A DNA stretch of 64,000 bases from Trema orientale (taxonomy: Eukaryota > Streptophyta > Magnoliopsida > Rosales > Cannabaceae), in assembly GCA_002914845.1 (NCBI GenBank), contig JXTC01000489.1, positions 3,006-67,005 on the forward strand, in the 5' to 3' direction. The position numbers and the translations under genes are program-made. Below the pieces are notes generated by a model. It was not told the origin of the DNA. It saw nothing but the letters and a program-made list of their open reading frames with translations, and searched no databases. Of this stretch, positions 32,844-44,226 are shown piece after piece. Every line of letters begins with the position of its first letter. Positions within the stretch are counted from its first letter, which is position 1.

Positions 32844-33097
32844 GGGTGAGGTTTCAATGGTTACTACTATATTTACCCATCGATGGTTACTATTTTTCTA
32901 ACCGTTGGATGAAAATCTAACAGTTGTAATTAAATTGGTAGTTGTGCAACAAAATTTATTGTAATTTATTGGCTTCGATATTATAATTTTTTTTAGAAAG
33001 TCAACTTAGTGGTACTCTAATTTAAATAATAAATTTATTATTACACATATTTTAATGATGGTTATTTATGGAGACGTAACCATTGAAACTTCCTCCA
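32844..33097. mobile_element. MITE 3 of the array (shorter relative)
   Basis: GGGTGAGGTTTCAATGGTTA at the left, and TGGAGGAAGTTTCAATGGTT read inward from the right. It is ~254 bp and bounded by TATATA runs on both sides. Its ends share the TTTCAATGG core with MITEs 1 and 2. Confidence 0.65.
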
Positions 33098-33127
33098 TAT
33101 ATATATATATATATCAATGTTTCTACA

Positions 33128-34060
33128 TAAGCGCTGCTCAAACTAACGTCGACCAATTACACTGCCTAGCGTCTAAAATTTCAGACACTCTTCACCGCAT
33201 ATATGATCTCTTCGGCTTTGTCGATGGCACAAAACCATATCCACCAGCCTCTCTCCAACAAGATGGCGTCACTGTACCCAATCTAGATTATCTTCATTGG
33301 GTTTGTCAGGATCAATTGATCCTCAATGCAATCATCGGCTCTCTCTCTCTCCAATTAATGCTCATTCCGTTCATCCCCACGTCAAAGACCTCCTATGACG
33401 CTTGGACCACCCTTGCCAACACAGACGCCGAACCAACTCGTGGTCGTATTCTGCAACTCAAAGGCTGGCTCAGCAATCCTGTCAAGGGGTCTCAGTCCAT
33501 CACCGAATTCATGCAAAGTATCGAAACCAACGTCGATGCACTTGTCCTAATGAATGTCTCTGTTGATTCTGAGGATCTTGTTATCAAGATTCTCAATGGC
33601 CTTGACGAGAGTTACAAAGAACTCTTAAATGCAATACAAGCTTGTGAAACTCCTACCTCATTCGATGAGCTTCATGAAATTAAAGCTTCTCAATTATGAA
33701 GCTCAACTGGCGGCCAAAACAAATGACCACACCCCGACTCCTGCAAGCGCATTCCTTGCTATTCGACCTCCGCAACAGCCCCATATTCCGCAAAACTAGC
33801 CGTCGGGTGGTCCGCCACAATTCTCCAGCCTGCCCCCTGACAGCAATGTTCGACCACCAACCTCCACGTGGTCTCGCCGACCTCAGTTCCCTCCAGACAA
33901 CCAAAGATCTCGGCCATACCTTGGCCACTGCCAGCTTTGCGAGCAACAAAGACATTCCGCCAAATGATGCCTAACCTTCAAGCATCTATCATGGTCTCCT
34001 GTCATGCAACAACCTCGTGCACCTAGTGGGCCCGCCGTCACAACTGATCTTGCGAATCTT
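33128..34060 (+). pseudogene. Copia gag fragment without pol
   Basis: The open frame to 33699 encodes a Copia gag (UBN2/gag-polypeptide type): LFGFVDGTKPYPP, WVCQDQLILNAIIGSLS, TRGRILQLKGWLSN and ILNGLDESYKELLNAIQA. A frameshift near 33690 then leads to a Pro/Gln-rich stretch and a zinc knuckle CQLCEQQRHSAK-stop-C (about 33930-33970, C-x2-C-x4-H-x4-C with a stop). Protease, integrase and RT are absent downstream. Codon use is clearly less AT-rich than the surroundings. Fragment or gag-only element, not a host gene. Confidence 0.8.
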
Positions 34061-35428
34061 ACCCTACACTTGCCGTATGCCTTCATCTATTTACTTCTTT
34101 ATTCCAAACTTCATCTCTTTACTTCTTTCTTCCTTTCTACCCTCTCTATTATCTTGTTTACTTTGTAACCCAAATAAAGTCATCTCTATCGATAAACAAC
34201 TTCCACCCCATCTTGTTAACAGTTATTGCAAGAGAAGGGTTTGCCAAGACATGAAGCTTAATAATTATTGGATGTATCAGTGCTTATTCTAGTTTCTTTA
34301 AATGCATCATCATATTGTCGTGGTTTTATTGATTTAATTTGGTCAATGACGATCATTTGAAGACAAATTTGTATTAGATATTTTCTCTTGAAATTTGAAA
34401 TGATAATAATAAATCCAAATTGTACTACTTTCTTTTTATTATTTAACATGGTTTCGTGACATTTTTGAAACGCCATTACCATGATTTAATAGCATTTTGA
34501 AATATCATATTTATGTCACTAATATATTTTAGGGGTATTTTAAAATATCAATGAAAATCATGATGAACTGAAGTTTTAAATGTCATAAAAAACTTAAGTC
34601 ACACCAGTATTCTTATATTTCTAGCAAATATTACTAATTAAATGAAAGTCACTATATCTAATTTTCAGTGACATTTTTAAGTGTCACGTATTATGATTAT
34701 CTTATTGGTGGTGAATCAGCATACATAAAACCGACGAACCAGATTATTTGCCAAGCAATGATGATGATTTAAAGGCTCTAATTACTCTCAATCTGCCGAT
34801 TTAAGGGGCCCCACCAACTTTATTTAAACATTGTATAATAACTCTATAAGGTCCAAACTATTGTCTCTTTTTTCTTTCCCTTCTCTAGTGGAGAGTATTA
34901 CTAACTTCACTGTCAGAGTCTCTTTAATTAGTAGGTACCCTACCAGTGCTTAACACCCTCATTCTGGCAACCAGCCTACAAGAGAACTATTCTTACTGCT
35001 TAGCTCCTTAGCCCGTTCAGAGGTTTGGACTATTTCTTTGACATTGACGACCATTAATTGATACTCTCAGTTGTAGTCTTGACTTGGTTTTTGACTAGTC
35101 CCTAGTAATCGATAGAGATTTTGCACTAATATAAACCTTTTTTAGGACAAAAATACGGTTCAAATAAGTAATGTTTCCATGCTACTAAAAATGGTATTTC
35201 TCTAAAACTTGTATGCTAAAAGACGCTATGGCAAGCTTATAAATACAACCATCTTTTTCAAGTATGTTTCTTACACAAAAAGTTTGATAGCAAAGTTGGG
35301 ATATATGTTGATGAAGCTATCAAACTTTTGGATGTGGTTTCAGCTTAGAAACAATGGAAAATGTAGTTTTAAGAAACTCAAAATACATGAACTACTGCTG
35401 CAGTTTTGAAAGAAAAATAGTGGAAAAT
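34061..35428. other. non-coding stretch, possible LTR remnant at its start
   Basis: 34080-34200 is pyrimidine-rich with AAATAAAGT (about 34170), resembling an LTR R/U5 or 3' UTR following the gag fragment. The remainder is AT-rich without recognisable genes; short ORFs (34258-34482, 35209-35409) have no domains. Confidence 0.4.
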
Positions 35429-35630
35429 GGGCATAGATAATACTAAGTATCCCAACTAATTTTGTTCCAACATATGTGGCAATTGAGTTGTCACCATTCA
35501 GTTATTATATTGAAACTTAACACAAATAAATTTAATACTATGCACTAATTTAATACAACTTATTTGCCACATGTGTTGGTATTAATAATTTAGTAAACTT
35601 TTTGGAATGCCTAGTATTATCCAAATGGGC
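35429..35630. mobile_element. small MITE (~200 bp)
   Basis: The left end GGGCATAGATAATACTAAGT, and the right end read inward as GCCCATTTGGATAATACTAG, are inverted repeats. A second inverted pair (CATATGTGGCAA and CACATGTGGCAA) lies further in. The TSD is unclear. Confidence 0.6.
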
Positions 35631-36049
35631 ATAGTAATCTTAGCAAAAAGGGTTGCATTCATTCACTTAATGATCTGTTATTTTCATATCCTAAAACATA
35701 AAGGAAGTACTGGAAGCTTTCTTAATACATATTATGTTTTTAATCGTAGCCTTATACTTGTTTACATCATAACTACAATTTACACATAAATTAAACTAGA
35801 GTAAAATAACTTGATCATGGTAAATAAAAAAATATATTAACATCTTCACTTACAATATAGCTCTCTCTTTGTGCTCGGACTATCGTTATGTGCAATGTAA
35901 GTATTAATTAAAGAGGCAAAGCACAAGAGTTTTACAATTTCTACATACAATGGTTTATTTACTTCCTTAAAATTGCTTTCCCTTCACGTAATCTATTCCA
36001 AAAAAAAAAAAAAAAATCTTCTGAGTATATAATATATTTGATGTTTCTT
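35631..36049. other. paralogous empty site for two insertions found elsewhere in the window
   Basis: Sequence from about 35850 to 35990 matches the flanks of Copia 2 and of the hAT-like MITE. TTATGT, AATGTAA and TATTAATTAAAGAGGCAAAG are contiguous here but split at 43813/50312. TTTATTTACTTCCTTAAAAT is contiguous here but split at 50385/55545. No gene is present. Confidence 0.75.
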
Positions 36050-37975
36050 CTGGAAAAGTTACTTTTTCAAGTAGATTTAGTAGGATCTCGAAACGACCGT
36101 TCGAATACCCAAGTGAACAACAGAAGATTTTTCGAGCATTATTAGCTTGGTTTTGCTATCATATCAAGGTAAGAGTTCAATTACCTAATTTATACTTGTT
36201 TTGATTTATAATTGCATTATAATTGATTTATGAAAAATCGTAGTTTACGTGATGGTTTAATAAATTGTAGAAACATATTGGATTATACTCGAATTGGACT
36301 GTGAGATTTTATATACATATTTTTAAATTGTGATATGGAGAAATACAGTGGAGAGCTGCCTATATTTAGGGATGGCAATATAACCCATGGTTACGGGTAT
36401 CCGTGGTTATCCGATCCGAATGGGGAGGGGAAAAACCGCTCAAGCGGGGAAAATGACCGGGGCGGGGAATAACCGTACCGTTAATATGCGGGTATGGTAC
36501 GGGGACGGTATTAGTATAATCCGCACCGTACCCGCCCCGATATATATATTTACATAGAAAAATTATTATACATATAAATATCTATTTAATTTTATATTAT
36601 TTATATTATTATATCTTTGGTAAAATAATGATTTTGGAGAGTTATACGTACTTATATATTTAAATTTTAGAGTTTAAAAATTATTAGTATATTGTTGTAT
36701 TTAATATTTTGTTGATTATGAAAAGGATTGAGTATTTTCATCTTAATTTTTTAATATTTTAATATTATCAATGGGTAATGGGTAACCGCGGTTTTCTCCG
36801 TTATCTATTGGTTAATACCCGCACCACCCCCGCATCTAAAAGAATGGTTAATGGGGCGGGCATGGTATTGTGATTGACTTTCGGGGATGGGGATGGGGAT
36901 GGTAATTAAAAAACCGTCCCCGATCTGCCCCATTGCCATTCCTACCTATATTACAGTAAATCCCAGAATAATGCTAAGTGGATTTTTAAAGCATTACTTG
37001 ATTATATTTTACATAGTTATTACATATCATGTTGCATGTTGTACATAATATAGGATCACACACTTGAGTTCTATTATTGCATCATAGTAGTTTGGATTGC
37101 TGGTGAATTACTGCAGCGCTAGGTGAAAGATCTAGAACCCTGCACAGGTTTTTGACTGACACATCTTTGGGTAGTATCAAGATGCTGGGTACATTTGGTA
37201 AGGAGTATTACATGGCCGTAATGGGAGGATGAGAACTTACTCATTTACATTAGTTTATGTATGATATGTATAAACATGTGTTTCTGGTTTTAGTTTTAAA
37301 TATGTGATTATTCAGGATATAACTATTTTATAAACTTGGTTTATAAATAGATTTCGAAAAAGGTATTAACTAACGCAGGTTTGGTAAAAATTACATTCAT
37401 TCAAAAAGGTAATTGAATTTCTACTGAGGATGTGAATGCTCACCCCCTTACTTCTCCCACTTTCAGGTGTTTGACTATTTGAGGTAGCCGTCTTGATGGA
37501 TAGACTAGTTGTACAGCTTGTATATGCAGTTCTACTCTTAATCCCTGGTGGGTGTTCACACTTTATTATCTTTCTTTCCTTGTTCAATTATTTAGCTAAG
37601 ATTAGTAAATCTACTAAGTAGACGTATGAGGATTGTCTTATTATTAATTTAAAATTTTGAAACTATAAAAGATTTAATGTAATTATTTTAGACTTTAGAT
37701 TAAAATTTTTAATTAAACTTAGTTAACCAAAATCCATGAATTATTTATGAGTTTCCAAATGAATTAATCACAAACTTTCTTAAACTTTAATGGGTATTTT
37801 TCTTAAGTAATTTAAACTATTAAGAGTTTTAATGGTTGTAGAATTTATAATAATTTGAGGACCAAAACGAAATTATTTAATATTTGATTTCCCATGAATT
37901 TCGTAAAAATAATATTTAATTATTCTTTCACCTAAAATTACTAAAAGTCATAGCTTTGGATTTCCGATCGTGACA
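36050..37975. repeat. truncated LTR related to the solo LTR at 25653
   Basis: Shares with 26440-27984 the block TTCTCCCACTTTCAGGT (37455), the GTGGGTGTTCACA-type block near 37550, AATTTATAATAATTTGAGGA (37840) and the end GATCGTGACA (37966-37975). The first ~750 bp of the LTR are missing. A hAT MITE interrupts it at 36367-36944. Confidence 0.75.
36367..36944. mobile_element. non-autonomous hAT element with perfect 8-bp TSD
   Basis: Ends TAGGGATGGCAAT (left), and TAGGAATGGCAAT read inward from the right. The 8-bp CCTATATT occurs at 36359-36366 and 36945-36952. It carries GC-rich segments rich in CGGGG and GGGGATGG near both ends (36410-36540 and 36780-36920) and an AT-rich middle. No transposase. 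Confidence 0.9.
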
Positions 37976-38844
37976 AAGCCCATCTTATTAAATGATGCCC
38001 ATTTGCTTATCCAAACTCTCCCTTCTAAGTCAAGTGAAGCCCGTTTAATTTTCTTTTAATTTGTGTAGCACATGAAAGCATTAATTAGAAATTATAAAAT
38101 TAATGCTAAATACATACGAAAAAAAGAAGAGAAAGGGAAAACATAAAGTCACTCTCACTCTCATAGTCTCACACGTTGAAAGCTTTCCTCTACTATTTCC
38201 TTTGTTGGTGTTTCTACAATTTTCAGACCATCTAAATATAACTGATAAGTTTTTCTAATAAAATTTCCGGAAGACACTTCTAGCTTTTTATTATATTACG
38301 TGTATATTAATTTTTTTTTTTACTAATTTCTCTTCTTATGTAATTATCTTCCTTAAATTTTGAATATGTCATTTTTCCTCAAATTCACACATTTTTTTCC
38401 TCTTGGATACACTTTCATGGTGACTTTAAAAAAAAAAAAATTTGCCCCCTTCTGAATTAAATTCTTAGTATTTTAACTTTGATTAGTCTGAGAATATACA
38501 GGTTGTTTTTCACGTTATATACGTATTAGCAGTAATTTAAGCGAGAAAAAACTGTAGTTTTTTCAAATTTCAATATAACATTTAGGGACAACATTAATGA
38601 ATGACACAAGTGTAAGAAAGAATGTTCAAATAGCTTTAGATCCAACGATATAAAGCTTAGAGTTAACTAATGTTCATGTTAATAAATAGGCAACTATTTC
38701 TTCTACCTAGTAATTGCCATACATTTTTGTTAAATTTTTCAATGTGCAAATTCATTTTTATCGTCTCATGGTCGCTGAAGAAAGGGTTATCTCCATCATA
38801 TAATTTGTCAAATACCTGCTCCGGGAGGTGCAAGCTTGAGAGTA

Positions 38845-38900
38845 GTTATCTTTGAGAGTCTTCAAACAAAAAAAAAAAAAAAAGGTTATCTTTGAGAGTC
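38845..38900 (+). other. tiny poly-A retroposon insertion with 16-bp TSD
   Basis: GTTATCTTTGAGAGTC at 38845-38860 is repeated at 38885-38900. Between them lies only TTCAAAC, 16 A residues and a G. This is the form expected of an extremely 5'-truncated LINE or SINE insertion made by target-primed reverse transcription. Confidence 0.65.
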
Positions 38901-39479
38901 ATCTTGGGCTATTGTGGCTTATTGTATCATTTTTCCTTCCGAATTTTCAAGTTACATAGTATTGGCCCCTAAATTATGTAATTATTATAATAATGACCAT
39001 TTATCACAAACTGTTAGTTTTTTAATAGAAAATAATTATTGACAAAATATATAATTTAGTATTATTTACCTCTATGAGTCATAATCTCGTTATCAGTCTT
39101 AGCTGCCAAATTGTATACCTTGCACATTACTCATTTTTATTATTAATTTGTAAAAAAAAATAGTTATTATTGCAATACTTGCATACGCCTTGGTAGTTTA
39201 TTGTGTAAGTTGAAAATTCAGAGCTTTTGACCATAGTTACCACACTTTGTGCTTTATAATGACTTATTTCTATTAAATACTTAATAGTTTGTGACAAAAG
39301 GATCATTGCTACAATAATTACATAATTCAGGCGTCATTACTGCATAAGTTAAAAATTCAAGGACCAGAATGGTATAATTCAGGGGCTATTAATGTAATAA
39401 TTATGCTTATTTTATAAATTATGAAAACTATTATTATTATTTAAAAACAAAACAAAAAAAAAAAAGATAAAAGATAAAA

Positions 39480-39712
39480 GATTAAAAAAAAAAAAACTAG
39501 ATGAGGCTTTATTTATAGACCCCACATTCTATTAGAGTCCTAGTTAGAGAAAAATTAAGTTATAAGTGAATTAGGACACTAGCCGTATTATTTTTGCTCA
39601 TAAAAGACTAAATAATTGAGATAGTACTTGCCAGTGTAGATATCAAATTTCGAAGAAGTTGAAATAGAAAGACACCAAATTTCCAAGCAAGCAGTTAAAA
39701 TTATGGATTCAG
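39480..39712 (+). pseudogene. orphan F-box/DUF295 promoter and exon 1 (copy C)
   Basis: Aligns with the promoter of F-box gene B read on its own strand: CCCCACATTCTATTAGAGTC, then CATAAAAGACTAAATAATTG, then GACACCAAATTTCCAAGCAA. It ends in ATGGATTCAG (39703-39712) followed by GTTATT. No F-box or DUF295 exon lies downstream; the CACTA-type sequence begins about 1 kb later. It is a promoter-plus-start-codon fragment cut from a family member. Confidence 0.8.
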
Positions 39713-40739
39713 GTTATTAATCATCACTCGTATATGTATAGTCTTTAATTAAGAACAAAATCTGATATAAATATACAGGGATAGTATCACTTTTATACCT
39801 TTTTTTTGACATTTTGTTCAATTTATATCTTGTACTTTGGTTATTGTCAACATTGATCCTTAGATTTGAAATTTGTTATAAATTTATTCCCTGATACCAA
39901 TTTTGAGCAATTAATTTATCAAAATGATTTAATAAATATATTCTCATATCAGTTTTTATACCGTTTATTTTCAATTTTTTGAAAGGCATCTTGGTAAATT
40001 AACTGCTCTAAATTGGTGTCATAGTATAAGTTTGTAACAGATTTTAGATCTAAGGGTCAATGTTAATAATAACTAAAATAAAAAATATAATTTAAACAAA
40101 ATATTAAAATACAAGGTATAAAAATGATAATATCCTGTATTTTCAAAAAAAAAAAATACTTATCACCTTGTTTTCAAATTTATATACATTAAAATACAAT
40201 AAACTTTAACCTTATTCTCAATACTTATCACATATGCACAATTATTCTTTTTGAAAAAAATAACTACTTACCTAATCTAACATAAATAATAACCTACTTT
40301 TCATATCCAAAATATTTCAACATTTCTAACATTTTCAAAATCTCCAAATATTTCAATATTACTAACACTTCAACATATTTAAATATTTACAGTATCCATA
40401 ATCACATATTTCTAACATTTTTATCACTGAATCTTAATTCAAAAAATTATATAATCATATATTTTCAGTCTAACATATATTCAAATTTTAAAAAAAAATA
40501 TAAACTATACAAGTATAATATATTTCTAATATCACATAAAAAACATAAAATATTAGTAACCTCACAAAAGCTAATTCCAAAACTTTTGTTAATTAATTTG
40601 ACTTTGCTCCAATCCTCCATTCCCTATTAAAAATTATAAATACAAAAAGATAAATGTTAAAACTAATAAACATATTATATCTATAAAAATAATTATATAT
40701 TATAGTTTTTATAGCTATATATTATTATATATATATATA

Positions 40740-41515
40740 TACATAATGTATACCGGCAGTCGCAGAGAGAGCTCAGCGGCGGCAGTGGCGGCGGTAGCAA
40801 TAGTAGAGATATCCCGACAACGGCGATGGTGGAGAGAGGGAGAGAGAATGAGAGAGAGGAAAGTGAGAGAGAGAGAGAGAGAGAGAGTGTGTGTGTGTGT
40901 GAAATATGAGGGGGTGGGAGATGAGAAGGAGACAAAATACATTCAGACAGGTGGGAGAAAAGTGAAATTTAGAGTGAGAGTAATAAATTGAGGAGGAAGA
41001 AGAGAATAAACAAGTTTTAATAAAACTGGGTTATAGTGAAGACAAAAATTGTCAATATAGATTGCTAAAGTTTTCACTATAGCCAAAACACCTTATTTCA
41101 AATTTAAGTGAAATTTTGGGGTGAAATTTTGGTCAACTGAAAATTGTCGCCCAAAATTTCGTTCGAATAGTTATAGCAACATCATTCCTATAGAGATTAT
41201 AAATTTTTTAAATTTCTATTGAAATTCTTTTAATGTTTTATCTTTTAAAAAAATAAAAAAATCTAATTAAACATACATATAGTAACGACATATCGCTATA
41301 GTTCCAGATTTTTTTTATTTCCCCCAAAAAAATCAAAAAAAATGACACCTCATTTATTGTGAGTATGTGTGATTTTTTCGTACAGACTTATAGTGACAAC
41401 AAATATTTTGTCGTCACTATAAGGTCACCTGTAAGTCGCTGTTATAAAGTATACCGATGATATTCGTGTATCATCACTATAAGATTCGTCGTTATAGACT
41501 TTTATTTTTGTAGTG
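40740..41515. mobile_element. CACTA-like element right end, copy A
   Basis: Ends CTTTTATTTTTGTAGTG at 41515, the inverse of a CACTACAAAAA-type CACTA terminus. The preceding 500 bp carry many copies of TCGCTATAG or TCACTATAAG in both orientations, like subterminal repeats. A GGCGGCAGTGGCGGCGG-type start and a GA/GT microsatellite (about 40862-40901) lie at its left. The matching left terminus was not found and no transposase is visible. Two other copies: 59170-60257 and 63290-64000. Confidence 0.6.
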
Positions 41516-41927
41516 AGTTTTATATGTATATTTATGTGAGGATTATATACTCTCTGGTTTTTAATAAGGCATATCCTTAAGTATAAATAAGTATCTAAGG
41601 GGAGTGTTATATATGTATGGACACCAATTTAGAATACCACATAAGAAGAAAACAAAAGAAACATGCTCCTATGTACATATAAATAAGCCCTCACCTTGTA
41701 CTTTGAACTTTAACTTAAGAAAATATATAATAGGTGACATTATTTATTTATAATTTTTTTAGTCCTTTATGTGTTACTTTATAACAAAAATGGCACTAAT
41801 TTGAGTTTGGTCATTAGGCAAAACAAAATGAAATAAGTACATGGTAGAGACCACGTCTTTAAATCTTTAATCGAAAAAACACAAAAAATCAAACAAAAAA
41901 AATAACCAAGTACCAGGGCTGATCAGG
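41516..41927. other. AT-rich flank without gene
   Basis: No coding signal. The first ~60 bp still belong to the duplicated unit; the remainder is single-copy in this window. Confidence 0.4.
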
Positions 41928-42186
41928 TGCAACTATTGCACCCAGGTGCAACTATTGCACCCGAACTTTTGCTCTCTTCAAGGATCTGCAGGTGCACAGA
42001 TACGCGGCGCATAAAAACGTCAGTAAGAGATGTCCAAGCTGTGGCAAGCAATTCAAGAACTTGAATTCATTCTATAATCACCCAAAGTGCACCTCAGAAA
42101 AGTTTCAGTGGAAAGTAATTATTTCTTTGGCTGGACATATTGACTTAGGTAGTCCTAGTAGCTATTTCATCTTTGTTACCATATAG
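41928..42186 (+). pseudogene. zinc-finger module fragment, paralogous to 9245-9420
   Basis: From 41947 the frame reads a classical C2H2 finger, CNYCTRTFALFKDLQVHRYA then AH (C-x2-C-x12-H-x4-H). After KNVSKR comes a second finger CPSCGKQFKNLNSFYNHPKC (C-x2-C-x12-H-x2-C). It aligns residue by residue with the minus-strand finger remnant at 9250-9400, but here all zinc ligands are kept. A 19-bp tandem duplication (41928 and 41947, CAGGTGCAACTATTGCACC) shifts the frame at the 5' side, and the frame ends at TAG 42186. No proline-rich repeats lie upstream. Fragment of the same unrecognised gene family. Confidence 0.65.
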
Positions 42187-43813
42187 AATTGACTCTCATT
42201 TTTGAGGAGTATTCATTAAACCTATACATAGCAATCAAGGTATGTCTACCTTATTGTAAGTCAAATCTCATTTTTGTCTTTTTTTATCGTACGTACTTTT
42301 GCGGATAGACATATATATATATATATAATATAGTGTCGTTTGAACTTAACGATGTCTTGTTTAGTTGAATCTAACATTTAAATATTTCTTCCCAAATTAC
42401 AAAGATATATAACAACATGTCGAGTAATATTGTCGTACTGCTATGTTGTTCGGGACCAAATTGTTCGTCTTATTATAAAAAAATATTCTTCCAAATGAGT
42501 CTGTCTAGCTTAACGCTCCCTATCTGTCTCTGCATTTTTTTTTATCCCCCTTAATTCTTTGTCGATTACCCCTGTTTGTGTAAATGCCTATCTATGCATT
42601 TTTCGATATTTTGTTTTTCTTTTGAATAATCGATTTTGTTTTTTCAAGTCTTAAGATCTATTTCAATGTGCTATTTATTCACATATGTGATGTATAGTCA
42701 AATATGACATTGAGTATATCCATTGTATTTAAAGTCTTAGCAAGCTTTTTTTTTTTTTTTATTTTGGCAATATGCCACATCTAGATGACAGCAAAAAAAA
42801 AGAACAAGAAATAAGTTTTTTAGAGCTGATAGGAGGAGATACCATTTTTTGGTGCATGTATATATATGTACAGATTTATTTTTAATTCATACCGACTTGC
42901 CAGAGAAAGTTTTTTTTTTTTATTCAAAGGCATTAAATTTGCATTTAGCCCTTCTTTTTTCCTTTTAGAGTTGTCCATGTTTGCATATAACCACCGATAC
43001 CTAAATTGGATGGCATTGTTAATGATTATGTTTATCTACAGTTTTTTTAACACTTGCTGGTATTGGAATTTGTCTGTTGGTCCTCTTTTTCCCACTCTTC
43101 TTATCAATTTGACCAGTTATTATTTTCATTATAACTGTAATTATCATTACTATTATTTTTAATTATCATTACTATTATTTTCTTGTGTTCTCTCTTTTGC
43201 TATTAAGAGGGTTGGTATCATTTCAAATTAATCTGTTGACTTTCATAACCGTGCTATTGAATAGTTCAGAACTAAAGTTTAAAATGCTCTCAGGTTTGAT
43301 TTTTGTTTCATTTTCCCTTTATGGTTTTGATGCTCTATTGTTGCTACGGTTAAATTTTTGGGTGTTTCATTTGCAACCAATCTCTCTGAACTGAACTCAG
43401 AACGGTTGGTTCAATTGATGAGAGACCTAATTTGACGTGGCTTATTTTCAAGGTCAGTTATGAGTCTTGTTCCATTGCTTTATCACAATTCAATACTCGA
43501 CAGTACACATGACTCTTGTTTCTCAAAAACTGGTTTTATTTTAGACTTCTAATAGCAAAATAACTTATGACACAACATAGTGCAAAATTCAGAATGGAAA
43601 ATCTTTCTTTATTGGGTCTGCCTTCTTACTGCATTAATTACCATAACCTAGTATCTATTCCATCAAATATCTATTTCACTTTGTCAGAAATTGAGTCAAC
43701 TCTACTTTTGGATTTTACTTCCCTTTTTTTAAAAAAATATTTCTCCTGATTGACTCCACTTACAATATGGTTCTCGTTTTGTACTCGAACTATTGTTATG
43801 TCATATGTGTAAT
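42187..43813. other. AT-rich intergenic DNA, no gene seen
   Basis: T-rich DNA with a (TA)n run near 42312 and T-runs at 42750 and 42910. Short ORFs at 42866-43162, 43185-43394 and 43567-43749 are hydrophobic by composition only. The last ~70 bp match 35850-35900. Confidence 0.45.
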
Positions 43814-43989
43814 TGTTGGAAAAATAGTTTGAAAAAACCATTGTTAATAGTCATTTTGAGGTATGGGTGAATGAGAAATTGAAATCCAAAGTGAGGAGGT
43901 TCTAGAATTGAATTTGTAATATACAAGGGTTACAAAATTGATTTTGGACATTTATTAGGCCTCAAAAAGCTGAGATAACAGCCAAAAAA

Positions 43990-44190
43990 TGTTTTGACAG
44001 TTATGTTATAACAGACAAATAGTTTTCAGCATATTAATGGGTTGTTGCTGTTACATTGTAATAGATAAACGTTTTTCAGCCATACTAATAGACTAATGAT
44101 GTTACGTTGTAACAGACAAACGTTTTTTAGCCATATTAATGGGCTGTTATGTTGTAACAGACTAATATTTTCAGTCATATTAGTGGAATG
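43990..44190 (+). repeat. ~50-bp U3 repeats with paired CTGTTA/TAACAG motifs
   Basis: Four imperfect units near 44003, 44054, 44106 and 44153 share GTTGTAACAGACAAACG, TTTTCAGCCATA and TTAATGG. They are present again in the 3' LTR at about 49545-49735. TAACAG/CTGTTA matches the MYB core consensus, so an enhancer role is plausible but not shown. Confidence 0.7.
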
Positions 44191-44217
44191 TTAATGGCTT
44201 GGTTCCCCCATGAACAC

Positions 44218-44226
44218 TATAAAAGG
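44218..44226 (+). promoter_or_regulatory. TATA box of Copia 2 LTR
   Basis: TATAAAAGG lies 3' of the U3 repeats and is conserved in the 3' LTR at 49763-49771. This is the expected position for the LTR promoter. Confidence 0.7.

Larger units (their letters stand above)
38008..41576. repeat. ~3.6-kb duplicated unit, copy A
   Basis: Starts at TATCCAAACTCTCCC and ends at ATATCC. It aligns with 60318-64000, which continues past the window edge. It holds F-box promoter and exon 1 remnants and a CACTA-type right end. Relative to copy B it has about 250 bp extra at about 38670-38920 and lacks the MITE found at 61484-61894. Confidence 0.85.

Noticed and set aside
40693-40942. Minus-strand Ser/Leu-rich ORFs, repeated at 59351-59844 and 63324-63665
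   Set aside because: They are the complement of GA/GT microsatellites in the CACTA-like block. The frames are not conserved between the three copies.
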